A stretch of 64,000 bases of DNA from Olsenella sp. SW781 (lineage in GTDB: Bacteria; Actinomycetota; Coriobacteriia; Coriobacteriales; Atopobiaceae), in the NCBI RefSeq assembly GCF_012027725.1, contig NZ_SJOU01000001.1, positions 186,001-250,000 on the forward strand. Direction: 5' to 3'. The position numbers and the translations under genes are program-made. Of this stretch, positions 26,504-36,571 are shown piece by piece. Every line of letters begins with the position of its first letter. Positions within the stretch are counted from its first letter, which is position 1. The notes under the pieces are model-generated. The model saw nothing but the letters and a program-made list of their open reading frames with translations. It was not told where the DNA came from and did not search any database.

Positions 26504-27258
26504 TCCCTGCGACGATGGGTCGCATGCGAGATCGTGCTTCTCCCTATGCCCGTGAGGCGCTCGACCTGCCGGATGGTGAGGCCCGCGTCGCGCATCAGCT
26601 GAAGGAGCCGGTCTCTCTCGGCGCGGCCCATCGCCTTCAGGGCGGAGGGCTCGACGTCCCCGAGGGTCTCGCGCGCCACGGCGAGCGCCTCGTCGTCTGA
26701 CACGCGTGCCCCCAGCCGCTCAACGTAGCCGAGGTAGTCGGCGCCCGCGCTGAAGTCGACGAACCCCTCTGGCCCGCCGAGCATGTCGAGGACGGTCCCC
26801 GTGCGTGCCAGAATCGTGGCGCCGCCGGCATACTCGGCGTAGCTGCTCCACGGATACTCCTCCGCGCGGCATATGCCGGCGCGCGCCGGGTTGTCGTGGA
26901 TGTAGCGCACGACCTGAAGGAGCTGGCGGTCCGAGGTGACGGGGACGCTCTTGAACCTCCCGTCGAAGACGTGGCCGACATGCCCGGTGAGCCGGTTGAA
27001 GTGCGCGGCATAGCGTCCGGCGAGCCGATGCATGGCATGGCTGAGCTCGTCTGCCGAATCCTCGAGGAGCAGGTGGACGTGGTTGCTCATGAGGCACCAC
27101 GCGAGCACGTTGATCCCGGCGTCGCCCAGGCATTCCCGCGCGAGCAGGAGGAAGAGCCTCCTGTCGCCGTCGCACTCGAATATGATCTGACGTCCGCTGC
27201 CGCGCAGGACGACATGGTAGAAGCCCTGCTCGGCACGAACCCTGGGGCTTCGTGCCAT
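26497..27258 (-). CDS. REP-associated tyrosine transposase (Y1/HUH family)
   Basis: The 253-residue protein is a TnpA-REP (RAYT) single-strand transposase relative. HUH motif H60-V-H62 lies in SNHVHLLLED, and the catalytic Tyr is Y119 in VRYIHDNPARAG; the N-terminal QGFYHVVLRG and the FDGRFKSVPV segments are typical. A C-terminal helix-turn-helix (about 205-250, LTIRQVERLTGIGRSTIS) is an addition seen in many RAYTs. The ATG at 27258 has GAGGAGG six bases upstream. The stop TAA lies in the 3' palindrome. Intact catalytic residues suggest it is or recently was functional. RAYTs are usually single-copy genes that act on REPs elsewhere in the genome. Confidence 0.9.
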   Translation of the reverse strand: MARSPRVRAEQGFYHVVLRGSGRQIIFECDGDRRLFLLLARECLGDAGINVLAWCLMSNHVHLLLEDSADELSHAMHRLAGRYAAHFNRLTGHVGHVFDGRFKSVPVTSDRQLLQVVRYIHDNPARAGICRAEEYPWSSYAEYAGGATILARTGTVLDMLGGPEGFVDFSAGADYLGYVERLGARVSDDEALAVARETLGDVEPSALKAMGRAERDRLLQLMRDAGLTIRQVERLTGIGRSTISHATHRRRDA

Positions 27259-27310
27259 GATTGCCTCCTCACCGCGTGGCAAGAAGGCTAGCACGATGCG
27301 GACGAGATAG

Positions 27311-27345
27311 CTTGCCTAAAAGGGGCCTGTCCCCTTTTAGGCAAG
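27311..27345. repeat. REP-like palindrome, transposase 5' side
   Basis: Perfect 15-bp arms CTTGCCTAAAAGGGG (27311-27325) and its complement (27331-27345) around a 5-base loop. The right arm supplies the TAA stop of rsfS. On the minus strand it could also slow transcription out of rsfS, but no T-run follows. Confidence 0.85.
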
Positions 27346-27687
27346 GTCGAGGCGAGGGGCGTCGCCCCAGAGGGTCTCGAGGCGGTAGAAGTCGCGCGAC
27401 TCGGGGCGGAAGACGTGGACGACGACCGAGCCGTAGTCGACGAGCACCCAGGAGAGCGCCTCCCTCCCCTCGCAGGAGAGGGGCGAGACGCCGCAGTTCT
27501 TGGAGACGCGCTCCCGGACCTCGTCGACGATGGCGTCGACCTGGCGGGCGTTCGCCCCGGTGCAGATGACGAAGTAGTCGCAGACGTCGGTGAGCGAGGT
27601 GAGGTCGAGGCAGACGAGGTCCTCCGCCTTCTTGTCGTCTGCCGCGCGGGCGGCGACGCGGGCGATCTCGAGCGGGGTGAGGGGCAT
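27337..27687 (-). CDS. rsfS: Ribosomal silencing factor RsfS
   Basis: RsfS binds L14 and blocks subunit joining in starvation. The 116-residue product has the family pattern: DKKAEDLVCLDLTSLTDVCDYFVICTG split across residues 17-43, then VSKNCGVSPLSCEG, SWVLVDYGSVVVHVF and FYRLETLWGDAP. AAGGAG precedes the ATG at 27687. Its last codon and stop (GCC TAA) lie inside the REP-like palindrome, so the native 3' end may have been replaced when the element arrived; the conserved domain is nevertheless complete. Confidence 0.94.
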   Translation of the reverse strand: MPLTPLEIARVAARAADDKKAEDLVCLDLTSLTDVCDYFVICTGANARQVDAIVDEVRERVSKNCGVSPLSCEGREALSWVLVDYGSVVVHVFRPESRDFYRLETLWGDAPRLDLA

Positions 27688-27697
27688 GTTCTTCTCC

Positions 27698-28339
27698 TTA
27701 CGGGCGACCCTCGGCGCGGCGCGCGGCGAGGGCGTTGTAGACTTCGATGGTGCCGGGATAGAGGTAGCGTCCTCCCTCGAGGACGTAGACGATGCCGCCG
27801 ACGAAGGACTCCCAGAAGAGGTCGTCAAGCGACGCCACGCCCACGAGCGAGCGGCTCCGCTCTATGCCGGGCGTGTCGGGCCGGAGCGGCTCGATCCCGT
27901 CCGCGACGAAGAGCACCTCGTCGAGCGGGGACATGTCAGGCGCGGCGGAGGTGTGGACGGAGATGGCGTGCCACACCTCGGAGGGCAGCTCGGGGTAGCG
28001 CGTCGGCAGCGTCCGGGAGGCGATCACGCCATGGAGCAGCGGAAGGACGAGCTCGAGGTCGACCCCGAAGTCGAGGCCGAGCCCGCGCGCGGCCTCGAGC
28101 TGCTCAGAGGCGGAGGACGCCTTGGCCCAGTCGTGGAGCAGCCCCGCGGCGCGCGCGAGGAAGGGGTCCACCCCGTAGGCCACCGCGAGCCGCTCGGCGG
28201 TCCGGGCGACCGAGAGCGAGTGCGCGAGGCGTCGCTGCTTCCTCGCGAGGTGCCCGGAGACGTCGGACTCGATCCTCGCGAGGAGCGCGCGCTCCTCGGG
28301 CGCGTACGCGACGGCCCCGGCGCGACTCCTGCCGCCCAC
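27698..28339 (-). CDS. yqeK: YqeK-type HD hydrolase (diadenosine tetraphosphatase)
   Basis: HD-superfamily protein of 213 residues; YqeK proteins hydrolyse Ap4A symmetrically to two ADP. The metal-binding set is seen as RRLAHSLSVARTAERL (H), AAGLLHDWAK (HD), PLLHGVIAS (H), WHAISVHTSA (H) and VLFVADGIEP (D). The GTG start overlaps the nadD stop by one base (TAGTG). The order nadD-yqeK-rsfS is the conserved Gram-positive arrangement. Confidence 0.92.
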   Translation of the reverse strand: MGGRSRAGAVAYAPEERALLARIESDVSGHLARKQRRLAHSLSVARTAERLAVAYGVDPFLARAAGLLHDWAKASSASEQLEAARGLGLDFGVDLELVLPLLHGVIASRTLPTRYPELPSEVWHAISVHTSAAPDMSPLDEVLFVADGIEPLRPDTPGIERSRSLVGVASLDDLFWESFVGGIVYVLEGGRYLYPGTIEVYNALAARRAEGRP

Positions 28340-29046
28340 TAGGAGACCACCTCCCCGGTCTGGCCGTACCTTCCCCTGCTGGCGCCATAGAGGCCGTGCT
28401 TGTGGAGGTATCCCGTGACCTGGTCCGGCGTGAGGTAGCGCAGGCTCTGCCCGGCACGCACGCGCTCGCGGAGGTAGCTCGACGAGATGGCGAGCGCGGG
28501 GACGGAGAGGTACGTCACGTCGAAGTCGAGCCCCGAGGCGGCGATGACGTCCCAGGCGCGGTCGAGGTCATAGCCCGGGCGCGTCGCGCCCACGAGGTGC
28601 GCGAGCCGGGCTATGTCCGCGGCGTCGCGCCAGGTGACGATCTCGGTGATGGCGTCGGCGCCCGTGATGAAGTAGAACTCGACATTGGGCGGGTAGAGCT
28701 CGCGGAGCAGCCGGAGCGTGTCGGCCGTGTAGGTGACGCCGTCGCGGTCTATCTCGAAGCGCGAGGCGACGAAGTGGGGGTTGTCGGCCGTCGCGAGCAG
28801 CGTCATGGCGAAGCGCTCCTCGCCCGAGGTGACGTCCTGGTCGAGCTTGAAGGCCGGGCGACCGGCCGGCATGAACACCACGAGGTCGAGCCCGAGGTCG
28901 TCGAAGGCCTGCTCCGCCGCGACGAGGTGGCCGTGGTGGATGGGGTCGAAGGTCCCGCCCATGATGCCGAGGCGGTAGGTGCGCCCCTCGTCCGCACCGA
29001 GGACGGGCAGGTCGGCGGCGCGCAGCGCGGAGACGTCGACGCTCAT
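28339..29046 (-). CDS. nadD: Nicotinate-nucleotide adenylyltransferase
   Basis: Makes deamido-NAD from nicotinate mononucleotide and ATP. The nucleotidyltransferase HxGH motif is in GIMGGTFDPIHHGHLVAAEQ, and ALAISSSYLRERVRAG is the family ISSTxIR motif. The ATG at 29046 overlaps the proA stop (ATGA). It has about 25 residues before the conserved GGTFDP, a modest extension. Length 235. Confidence 0.94.
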   Translation of the reverse strand: MSVDVSALRAADLPVLGADEGRTYRLGIMGGTFDPIHHGHLVAAEQAFDDLGLDLVVFMPAGRPAFKLDQDVTSGEERFAMTLLATADNPHFVASRFEIDRDGVTYTADTLRLLRELYPPNVEFYFITGADAITEIVTWRDAADIARLAHLVGATRPGYDLDRAWDVIAASGLDFDVTYLSVPALAISSSYLRERVRAGQSLRYLTPDQVTGYLHKHGLYGASRGRYGQTGEVVS

Positions 29047-30302
29047 CGCACCTGCCCGTCCCCGCGGGCGAGGTACTTCGTCGTGGTGAGCGCCGCGGCG
29101 CCCATGGGCCCGCGCGCGTGAAGCTTCTGGGTCGAGATGCCGATCTCGCCGCCGAGCCCGAAGACCCCTCCGTCGGTGAAGCGGGTCGAGGCGTTGGCGT
29201 AGACGGCCGCGGCGTCGACCCCGGCGAGAAACGCCTCGCAGGCGCCGTAGGACTCGCTCACGATGGCCTCGGAGTGCCCGGTCCCGTAGCGGTTGACGTG
29301 CTCGATGGCCTCCTCGACGCCCTCGACGCAGCAGACGGACATCTTGAGGTCCAGGTACTCGGTCCCCCAGTCCACCTCGGTGGCGACCCCCATCTCGACG
29401 CCGCACGACGCGGCGACGGAGCGGGCCGCATCGTCGCCCACGAGCTCGACCCCCCGCTCGGAGAGGGCGAGAAGGACGGGCGGCAGGAGCCGCGCCGCGG
29501 CGCACGAGTCGACGAGGAGGGACTCCGCGGCGTTGCAGACCCCGGGGCGGGAGCACTTGGCGTTCGTGACGATCCGCACGGCCTTCTCGGCGTCGGCCTC
29601 GCGATGGAGGTAGATGTGGCAGTTGCCGGTGCCCGTCTCGATGACGGGGACGGTCGCGCGCTCCACGCAGCGGCGGATCAGCGCGGCGCCGCCCCGCGGT
29701 ATGAGGGCGTCGACGAGGTCGTTGGCGCGAATGAGCTCGTCGGTCTCCGTGTGGGCGGCGTCGTCGGAGACGTACTGCAGGGCGTCTGCGGGCAGCCCCG
29801 CCTCAGCGAGCGCCTCACGGCATGCGGCGGCGATCGCCTCGCAGGACTCGCGGGCCGCGGAGCCGCCCTTCAGGACGCAGGCGTTCCCGGAGCGCACGCA
29901 GAGCGCGAACGCGTCCGCCGTGACGTTGGGACGCGCCTCGTAGACGATGGCGACAACGCCGAGCGGGACGCTGACCTGCTCGATGCGGACCCCGCACTCG
30001 AGGGTGCGCCCGCCGACGACGCGGCCGAGCGGGTCGTCCTGGCGCGCGATGTCCTCGAGGGCCGAGGCGATGGAGCGAAGGCGCCCGTCGTCGAGCAGCA
30101 GGCGGTCCTGGAGGGGCGCCGGCATGCCGGCCTCCCTCCCCCGCGCGAGGTCCCGCGCGTTCGCCGCGCAGATGTCGGCGGAGCGCTCGAGGATGAGCCG
30201 CGCGGCGGCGCGTATGGCGCTCGATCTGTCGGCCGCGCTCGAGCGACCGAGCCGTATGGACGCCTCGCGCGCGAGCGAGGCCTTGGTGCGAGCCTCTGAC
30301 AT
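29043..30302 (-). CDS. proA: Gamma-glutamyl phosphate reductase
   Basis: Second step of proline synthesis: NADPH reduction of glutamyl-5-phosphate to the semialdehyde. The aldehyde-dehydrogenase fold shows [22 protein letters not shown], the catalytic Cys in [18 protein letters not shown], and [10 protein letters not shown]. At 419 residues it is normal. It is 72 bases downstream of proB, with a perfect TATAAT in the gap, so it may have its own promoter besides the obgE-proB transcript. Confidence 0.95.
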   Translation of the reverse strand: [419 protein letters not shown]

Positions 30303-30332
30303 GGGCCGCTCCTTTCGCAGGGTCTGACCCCG

Positions 30333-30338
30333 ATTATA
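30333..30338 (-). promoter_or_regulatory. Candidate -10 box before proA
   Basis: Minus-strand TATAAT 31 bases before the proA ATG, within the proB-proA gap. No convincing -35 is seen, so this is a weak call. Confidence 0.35.
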
Positions 30339-30374
30339 TAGCGTCCGCCTCGCCGCGGCCCCGCGGGCAGGGGG

Positions 30375-31487
30375 CTAGAAGACGAGGAGGTCGTCGCGGT
30401 GGACGGCCGGCTGGGCGCGGTCCTCGCCGAGGAACCGCGCGATGACGTCCAGCTTGATGCCGCGGACGCGGCCCATGTCCTCCGACGAGTAGCGCGCCAC
30501 GCCGCGCCCGATGACGTCGCCCTCGGGCGAGCGGACGTTCACGACGTCCCCCGCGGCGTAGCCGCCCGTCGTCGAGACGACGCCGACGGGCAGGATCGAG
30601 GCGCCGTTCTCGAGGACGGCGCGCGCGGCGCCCTCGTCGAGGGTGATCGTGCCGCGCGGGACCTCCGCGAGACCGATCCAGAGCTTCCTGCCGCCCTCGT
30701 GGGGGGAGCCTGCGGGCGCCTCGAAGCGCGTGCCGACGGCCTCGCCGGAGACGACCTGCTCGAGCACCCGCTCGCGCCGACCGCGGCAGACGACCATGGG
30801 GATGCCCGCGGCGAGCATCGCGCGGGCGGCGCGGAGCTTGGAGGCCATCCCGCCCGTCCCGAACGAGGTCCCGGCGCCCCCCGCGACGGACATGAGCTCG
30901 TGGGTAATCTCACTCACGCGGCCGATCAGCTCGGCCCCCGGGTCCTCCTGGGGGCTGGCGGTGTAGAGGCCCTCGACGTCCGAGCAGATGACGTAGAGGT
31001 CGGCCCCCACGAGCGCGGCGACCAGCGCGCCGAGCATGTCATTGTCGCCGAAGGCGAACTCGGCGGTCGAGACGGTGTCGTTCTCGTTGACGACGGGGAC
31101 CGCGCCGAGCTCGAGCAGGCGGGCGAGCGTGCTCCTTGCGTTGAGGAAGCCGTCCCGGTCCATGACGTCCCGCCGGGTGAGCAGGACCTGACCGCAGGGG
31201 ATGCCCCGCTCGGCGAGGACGTCGGCGTATGCCTGCGTGAGGTTCGCCTGCCCCGCGGCGGCGCACGCCTGCAGCGTGGCGATGTCGTCCGGGCGCTCGG
31301 CGAAGCCGAGGACGTCACGGCCTGCGGCCGCGGCGCCCGAGGACACGACGACGACCCGCGTCCCCCGCGCGACGAGGGCGGCGACCTGGTCGCAGAGCGA
31401 GCGGATGAAGGCGCGGTCGAGCGCCCCGCCCCCGTCGACGAGGGTGGAGGACCCGACCTTGACGACCAGCAGCCTCGGGACGCCCAT
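30375..31487 (-). CDS. proB: Glutamate 5-kinase
   Basis: First, usually feedback-inhibited step of proline synthesis. The amino-acid-kinase domain (1-260) shows LLVVKVGSSTLVD, VVVVSSGAAAAG, VPVVNENDTVST and GTGGMASKLRAA. A C-terminal PUA domain (about 285-365, GTITLDEGAARAVLENGASILPVGV, given in parts) makes this the two-domain form. It starts immediately after the obgE stop. Length 370. Confidence 0.95.
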   Translation of the reverse strand: MGVPRLLVVKVGSSTLVDGGGALDRAFIRSLCDQVAALVARGTRVVVVSSGAAAAGRDVLGFAERPDDIATLQACAAAGQANLTQAYADVLAERGIPCGQVLLTRRDVMDRDGFLNARSTLARLLELGAVPVVNENDTVSTAEFAFGDNDMLGALVAALVGADLYVICSDVEGLYTASPQEDPGAELIGRVSEITHELMSVAGGAGTSFGTGGMASKLRAARAMLAAGIPMVVCRGRRERVLEQVVSGEAVGTRFEAPAGSPHEGGRKLWIGLAEVPRGTITLDEGAARAVLENGASILPVGVVSTTGGYAAGDVVNVRSPEGDVIGRGVARYSSEDMGRVRGIKLDVIARFLGEDRAQPAVHRDDLLVF

Positions 31488-33435
<1,948 letters not shown>

Positions 33436-33466
33436 GGTGTGACCTGCCTTCTACTCAGATACGAAA

Positions 33467-33775
33467 CTACGCGGGAATCTCGACGACCTGGAGCTTCGTC
33501 AGGTTCTGACGGTGGCCCTTGGTGCGGTGATAGCGCTTGCGCTTCTTGAGCTTGAAGACGAGGACCTTCTCGCCCTTGAACTGGTCGACGACCTCGGCGG
33601 TGACCTTCTTGCCCTGGAGGGAGGCGGGGTCGACGATGGTCGTGGTGCCGTCGTTCAGGAGAAGGACGTCAAGCTCGACCTTGTCGCCAGGCTGCGCGTC
33701 GAGCTTCTCGACGTCGATGACGTCGCCCTTGGCAACCTTATACTGCTTGCCACCAGTTGCTACGATTGCGTACAT
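33467..33775 (-). CDS. rplU: 50S ribosomal protein L21
   Basis: L21 binds 23S rRNA and L20. The 102-residue product begins MYAIVATGGKQYKVAKGDVI and has the signature LVFKLKKRKRYHRTKGHRQ at about 74-92. First gene of rplU-rpmA, read from a near-consensus promoter with a short leader. Confidence 0.97.
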   Translation of the reverse strand: MYAIVATGGKQYKVAKGDVIDVEKLDAQPGDKVELDVLLLNDGTTTIVDPASLQGKKVTAEVVDQFKGEKVLVFKLKKRKRYHRTKGHRQNLTKLQVVEIPA

Positions 33776-33817
33776 GTGCGAAACCCTTCATTGCTGGCGT
33801 GAATGCAACAGTTGCTT

Positions 33818-33846
33818 ATATTACTAGCAGCGCCCTCGCGCGTCAA
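33818..33846 (-). promoter_or_regulatory. Promoter of rplU-rpmA
   Basis: Minus-strand TTGACG, 17-base spacer, TAATAT, 43 bases before the L21 ATG. It is one of the best -35/-10 pairs in the window. Confidence 0.8.
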
Positions 33847-33959
33847 CGAGGAGTTGCCGTGACCTGCGGGTCCGTAAGGGAAAAGACGGCGCCCGAGCTC
33901 ATGCGGGGACGATGCGGCCTTGCTCAGGATAGCGGCGCGCGCGGCTCGCTCGCAAAAAA

Positions 33960-34697
33960 CTAGAGAGGCTCCACAAGACGCCCATCTTCCTCATGGCGCT
34001 GCGCGACCCTGCGGACGCGCACGGCGTCGGGCATGCCGCGCCCGACCTCGGCGAGCGCCGCGTCGATGAGGGCGCGCGGGCGGAGCGAGGCGCGCTCGCC
34101 CGAGCGCGTCTCCACGCGGAGCCGCACCGAGCCGCAGGGGCCGTCCTCGGCCGAGAGGCCCACGAGCGTCGAGCCCAGATCGACGGTCTTCTCGCGCTCC
34201 CCGCGCAGGTAGGTGAGGGTCCCACGCGCCCGCAGGGACTCCACGGCGCGCTCGATCAGGCCGGCGTCGGCGGGCGACGCCACGAGCTCGACCTCCCAGC
34301 TCGAGCGGTCCAGCCACGCCTCGAGGGCGGGGGCGGAGCCGGGCGCGTAGGCGGCGCGCGTCGGGGCGAGCGCCGGCGGCGTGGCGGCGCGCAGGAGGCC
34401 CAGCGCCTCCTCGGCGTCGACGCGCTCGGTGAGCCGGACGTCGTAGTACTCGCACGCCGAGCTCGCCCCGACGGGCAGGGCGCCCGAGAACTGGAGCCGC
34501 ATGCGCCGGGCGAACCCGTTGCCGATCGAGAACGGCAGCCCGGCGCGCCTGACGCAGCGCTCCACGGTGGCGATCACCTCGAGGTGGCCGAGGTAGGCGA
34601 GTCGCTCGTCCTTTCCGTACTCCACGCGCAGGCGCGCGAGCTCGGCCTTGGTCGGAAGGTCCTGCGGGCGCCCCGGGAAGGGCTGCTGCCTCGTCAT
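33960..34697 (-). CDS. DUF2344 (TIGR03936) protein linked to radical SAM enzyme
   Basis: The 245-residue product fits the radical-SAM-linked DUF2344 family: RVEYGKDERLAYLGHLEVIATVERCVRRAGLP (in parts) near the N-terminus and RMRLQFSGALPVG. In Gram-positive genomes this protein follows, or is fused to, a TIGR03960 radical SAM protein just upstream of rplU, as here; the reaction is unknown. The ATG at 34697 overlaps the radical SAM stop (ATGA). A T6 run follows the stop directly. It is the last gene of the long cell-shape operon. Confidence 0.88.
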   Translation of the reverse strand: MTRQQPFPGRPQDLPTKAELARLRVEYGKDERLAYLGHLEVIATVERCVRRAGLPFSIGNGFARRMRLQFSGALPVGASSACEYYDVRLTERVDAEEALGLLRAATPPALAPTRAAYAPGSAPALEAWLDRSSWEVELVASPADAGLIERAVESLRARGTLTYLRGEREKTVDLGSTLVGLSAEDGPCGSVRLRVETRSGERASLRPRALIDAALAEVGRGMPDAVRVRRVAQRHEEDGRLVEPL

Positions 34698-36571
34698 GAG
34701 CGCACCCCCTGAATGACGTTGCCGACGCCGAGCGCGGGGCACACCCCGCAGCCGGTGCAGCTCTCCCGCGTGCAGTCGGGCGTGGTGACCCCCTCCACGG
34801 CGCGCAGCCACTCACGCTGCAGGTAGCCCTTGGCGACGCCGGGCGACGTGTGGTCCCAGGGCAGCGCCGCGGAGAGCGGGAACTCCTCGCACGCCACCTC
34901 GGCGAGGCCGAGGCCGCACTCGCTCGCGGCGCGCTCCCAGAGGTCGAACCTGAACTCGCTCGTCCACGCGTCGAAGGCGCAGCCGAGCTCCCAGGCGCGC
35001 CGGACGAGCGCGAAGCCGGCGCGCCCCATCTTGGAGAGCGCGCCCTCGACGAGCGACACGTCGGCGTCGTGGTACGAGACGCGAATGGCTCGGTCGCGGA
35101 CCTCGTGCAGCAGGAGCTGCTGGCGGCGGCGGACCTCGTCGGGGTCGAGCTGGCCCACCCACTGGAAGGCGGTGTAGGCCTTGGGCACGAGCACGGCCAC
35201 GGATATCGAGACCGACACGCCGCTCTTGGGGCCTCGCCCCACGACCTCGCGTCCGATCTCGAGCACGCGCTCGGCCATCCGCGCGATCCCAACGACGTCC
35301 TCGTCCGTCTCGGTCGGCAGCCCGATCATGAAGTAGAGCTTCATGCGCCGCCACCCCTGGGCGAAGGCGTTGCGCGCGGCGCACTCGAGGTCATCCTCGG
35401 TCACGTTCTTGTTGATGACGTCTCTCAGGCGCTGGCTCCCGGCCTCGGGGGCGAAGGTGAGCCCCCCGCGCTTCCCTCCCGCCACGGCCGCCGCCATGTC
35501 GACCCCGAACGAGTCGAGTCGCTGCGAGGGGATGGAGACGCGGATGCCCCTCCCCGCGAGCCCCTCGTTCATGCCGCCCAGGATCTCCTCGCACTGGGAG
35601 TGGTCGGTCGTGGAGAGCGACGTGAGCGAGATCTCGTTGTGGCCGCTGGCGAGAAGCCCCTCCACGCCGCACGAGACGACCTGCTCCGCCGGGCGCTCGC
35701 GCACGGGGCGATACGTCATGCCGGCCTGGCAGAATCGGCAGCCGCGCGCGCAGCCGCGCAGCACCTCGAGCGAGAGCCGGTCCTGGACGATGCCCATGTA
35801 GGGGACGATCCTCTGGGCGACGGCGGGAGTCCCCGCGAAGTCCTGGAGGCAGCGCTTGAGGACGACCTCGGGGACGTCCTCCCCCGCCCTCGGCACCGCG
35901 CGGCCCCAGCGCGTGGTCGTCTCGTCCACCGCCACGTCGTAGAGCGACGGTACGTAGGTGCCGGGGACGCGCGCCAGGCGGCGCAGGACCTCGGCGCGGG
36001 GGACGCCCTGCGCCCGGGCGTCTCGAATGCACGCGCACGCCTCGACGATTGACTCCTCCCCGTCGCCGAGCAGGACGGCGTCGAGCGCGGGGGCGAGGGG
36101 CTCGCAGTTCCAGGCGGACGGGCCGCCCGCCAGGATGATGGGGTCGTCCTCGTCGCGCTCGGCGGACGTGAGCGCGATGCCGGCGAGGTCGAGCGTCTCG
36201 AGGACGTTGGTGGCGATGAGCTCGTGCGCGAGCGTGAACCCGATGGCGTCGAACGAGGCGAGCGGCGCGGAGCCCTCGAGGGAGAGCAGCGGAACGCCGC
36301 GCTCGCGCATGAGCGCCGCCATGTCCCTCCAGGGGAGGTAGCAGCGCTCGCAGCTCATGTCCGGCTGAGCGTTCACGGCGTTGTAGAGGATGGCCACGCC
36401 GAGGTTGGGCTGCCCCACCTCGTAGACGTCGGCATAGACCATGCAGAGGTGGAAGGGCCCCTCCTGCTCCTCGCACGCGCCCCACTCGTGGTCAAGGTAG
36501 CGGGAGGGATGCTCGACCTGCGAGAGGAGCGGCTCGACGAGGTGGAAGAGGTTCTCGCGCCGCGCCATCAT
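34694..36571 (-). CDS. Radical SAM protein, TIGR03960 type
   Basis: The 625-residue protein has an N-terminal B12-binding-like region (about 1-220, CMVYADVYEVGQPNLG, IILAGGPSAWNCEPL, VLLGDGEES), a radical SAM core with the [4Fe-4S] motif CARGCRFCQAG at about 295-305, and a C-terminal Cys cluster (DCTRESCTGCGVCPALG) that could hold another cluster. Substrate unknown; the partner is the adjacent DUF2344 protein. Two tandem ATGs at 36571 and 36568 overlap the upstream stop; the first was chosen. It is cotranscribed with rodA and the DUF697 gene. Confidence 0.88.
   Translation of the reverse strand: MMARRENLFHLVEPLLSQVEHPSRYLDHEWGACEEQEGPFHLCMVYADVYEVGQPNLGVAILYNAVNAQPDMSCERCYLPWRDMAALMRERGVPLLSLEGSAPLASFDAIGFTLAHELIATNVLETLDLAGIALTSAERDEDDPIILAGGPSAWNCEPLAPALDAVLLGDGEESIVEACACIRDARAQGVPRAEVLRRLARVPGTYVPSLYDVAVDETTTRWGRAVPRAGEDVPEVVLKRCLQDFAGTPAVAQRIVPYMGIVQDRLSLEVLRGCARGCRFCQAGMTYRPVRERPAEQVVSCGVEGLLASGHNEISLTSLSTTDHSQCEEILGGMNEGLAGRGIRVSIPSQRLDSFGVDMAAAVAGGKRGGLTFAPEAGSQRLRDVINKNVTEDDLECAARNAFAQGWRRMKLYFMIGLPTETDEDVVGIARMAERVLEIGREVVGRGPKSGVSVSISVAVLVPKAYTAFQWVGQLDPDEVRRRQQLLLHEVRDRAIRVSYHDADVSLVEGALSKMGRAGFALVRRAWELGCAFDAWTSEFRFDLWERAASECGLGLAEVACEEFPLSAALPWDHTSPGVAKGYLQREWLRAVEGVTTPDCTRESCTGCGVCPALGVGNVIQGVRS

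Larger units (their letters stand above)
26473..27345 (-). mobile_element. REP-type tyrosine transposase unit with flanking palindromes
   Basis: A RAYT-like gene is bounded by two palindromes of the same sequence family (26473-26503 and 27311-27345; consensus TGCCTAAAAGGGGACAGGCCCCTTTTAGGCA). This is the organisation of REP/BIME elements. The unit sits between rsfS and dinB, inside an otherwise conserved operon. Confidence 0.75.

Noticed and set aside
26473-27345. Palindromes as the start of a CRISPR array
   Set aside because: Only two copies about 0.8 kb apart, in the position of transposase ends, with no regular spacers and no cas genes.
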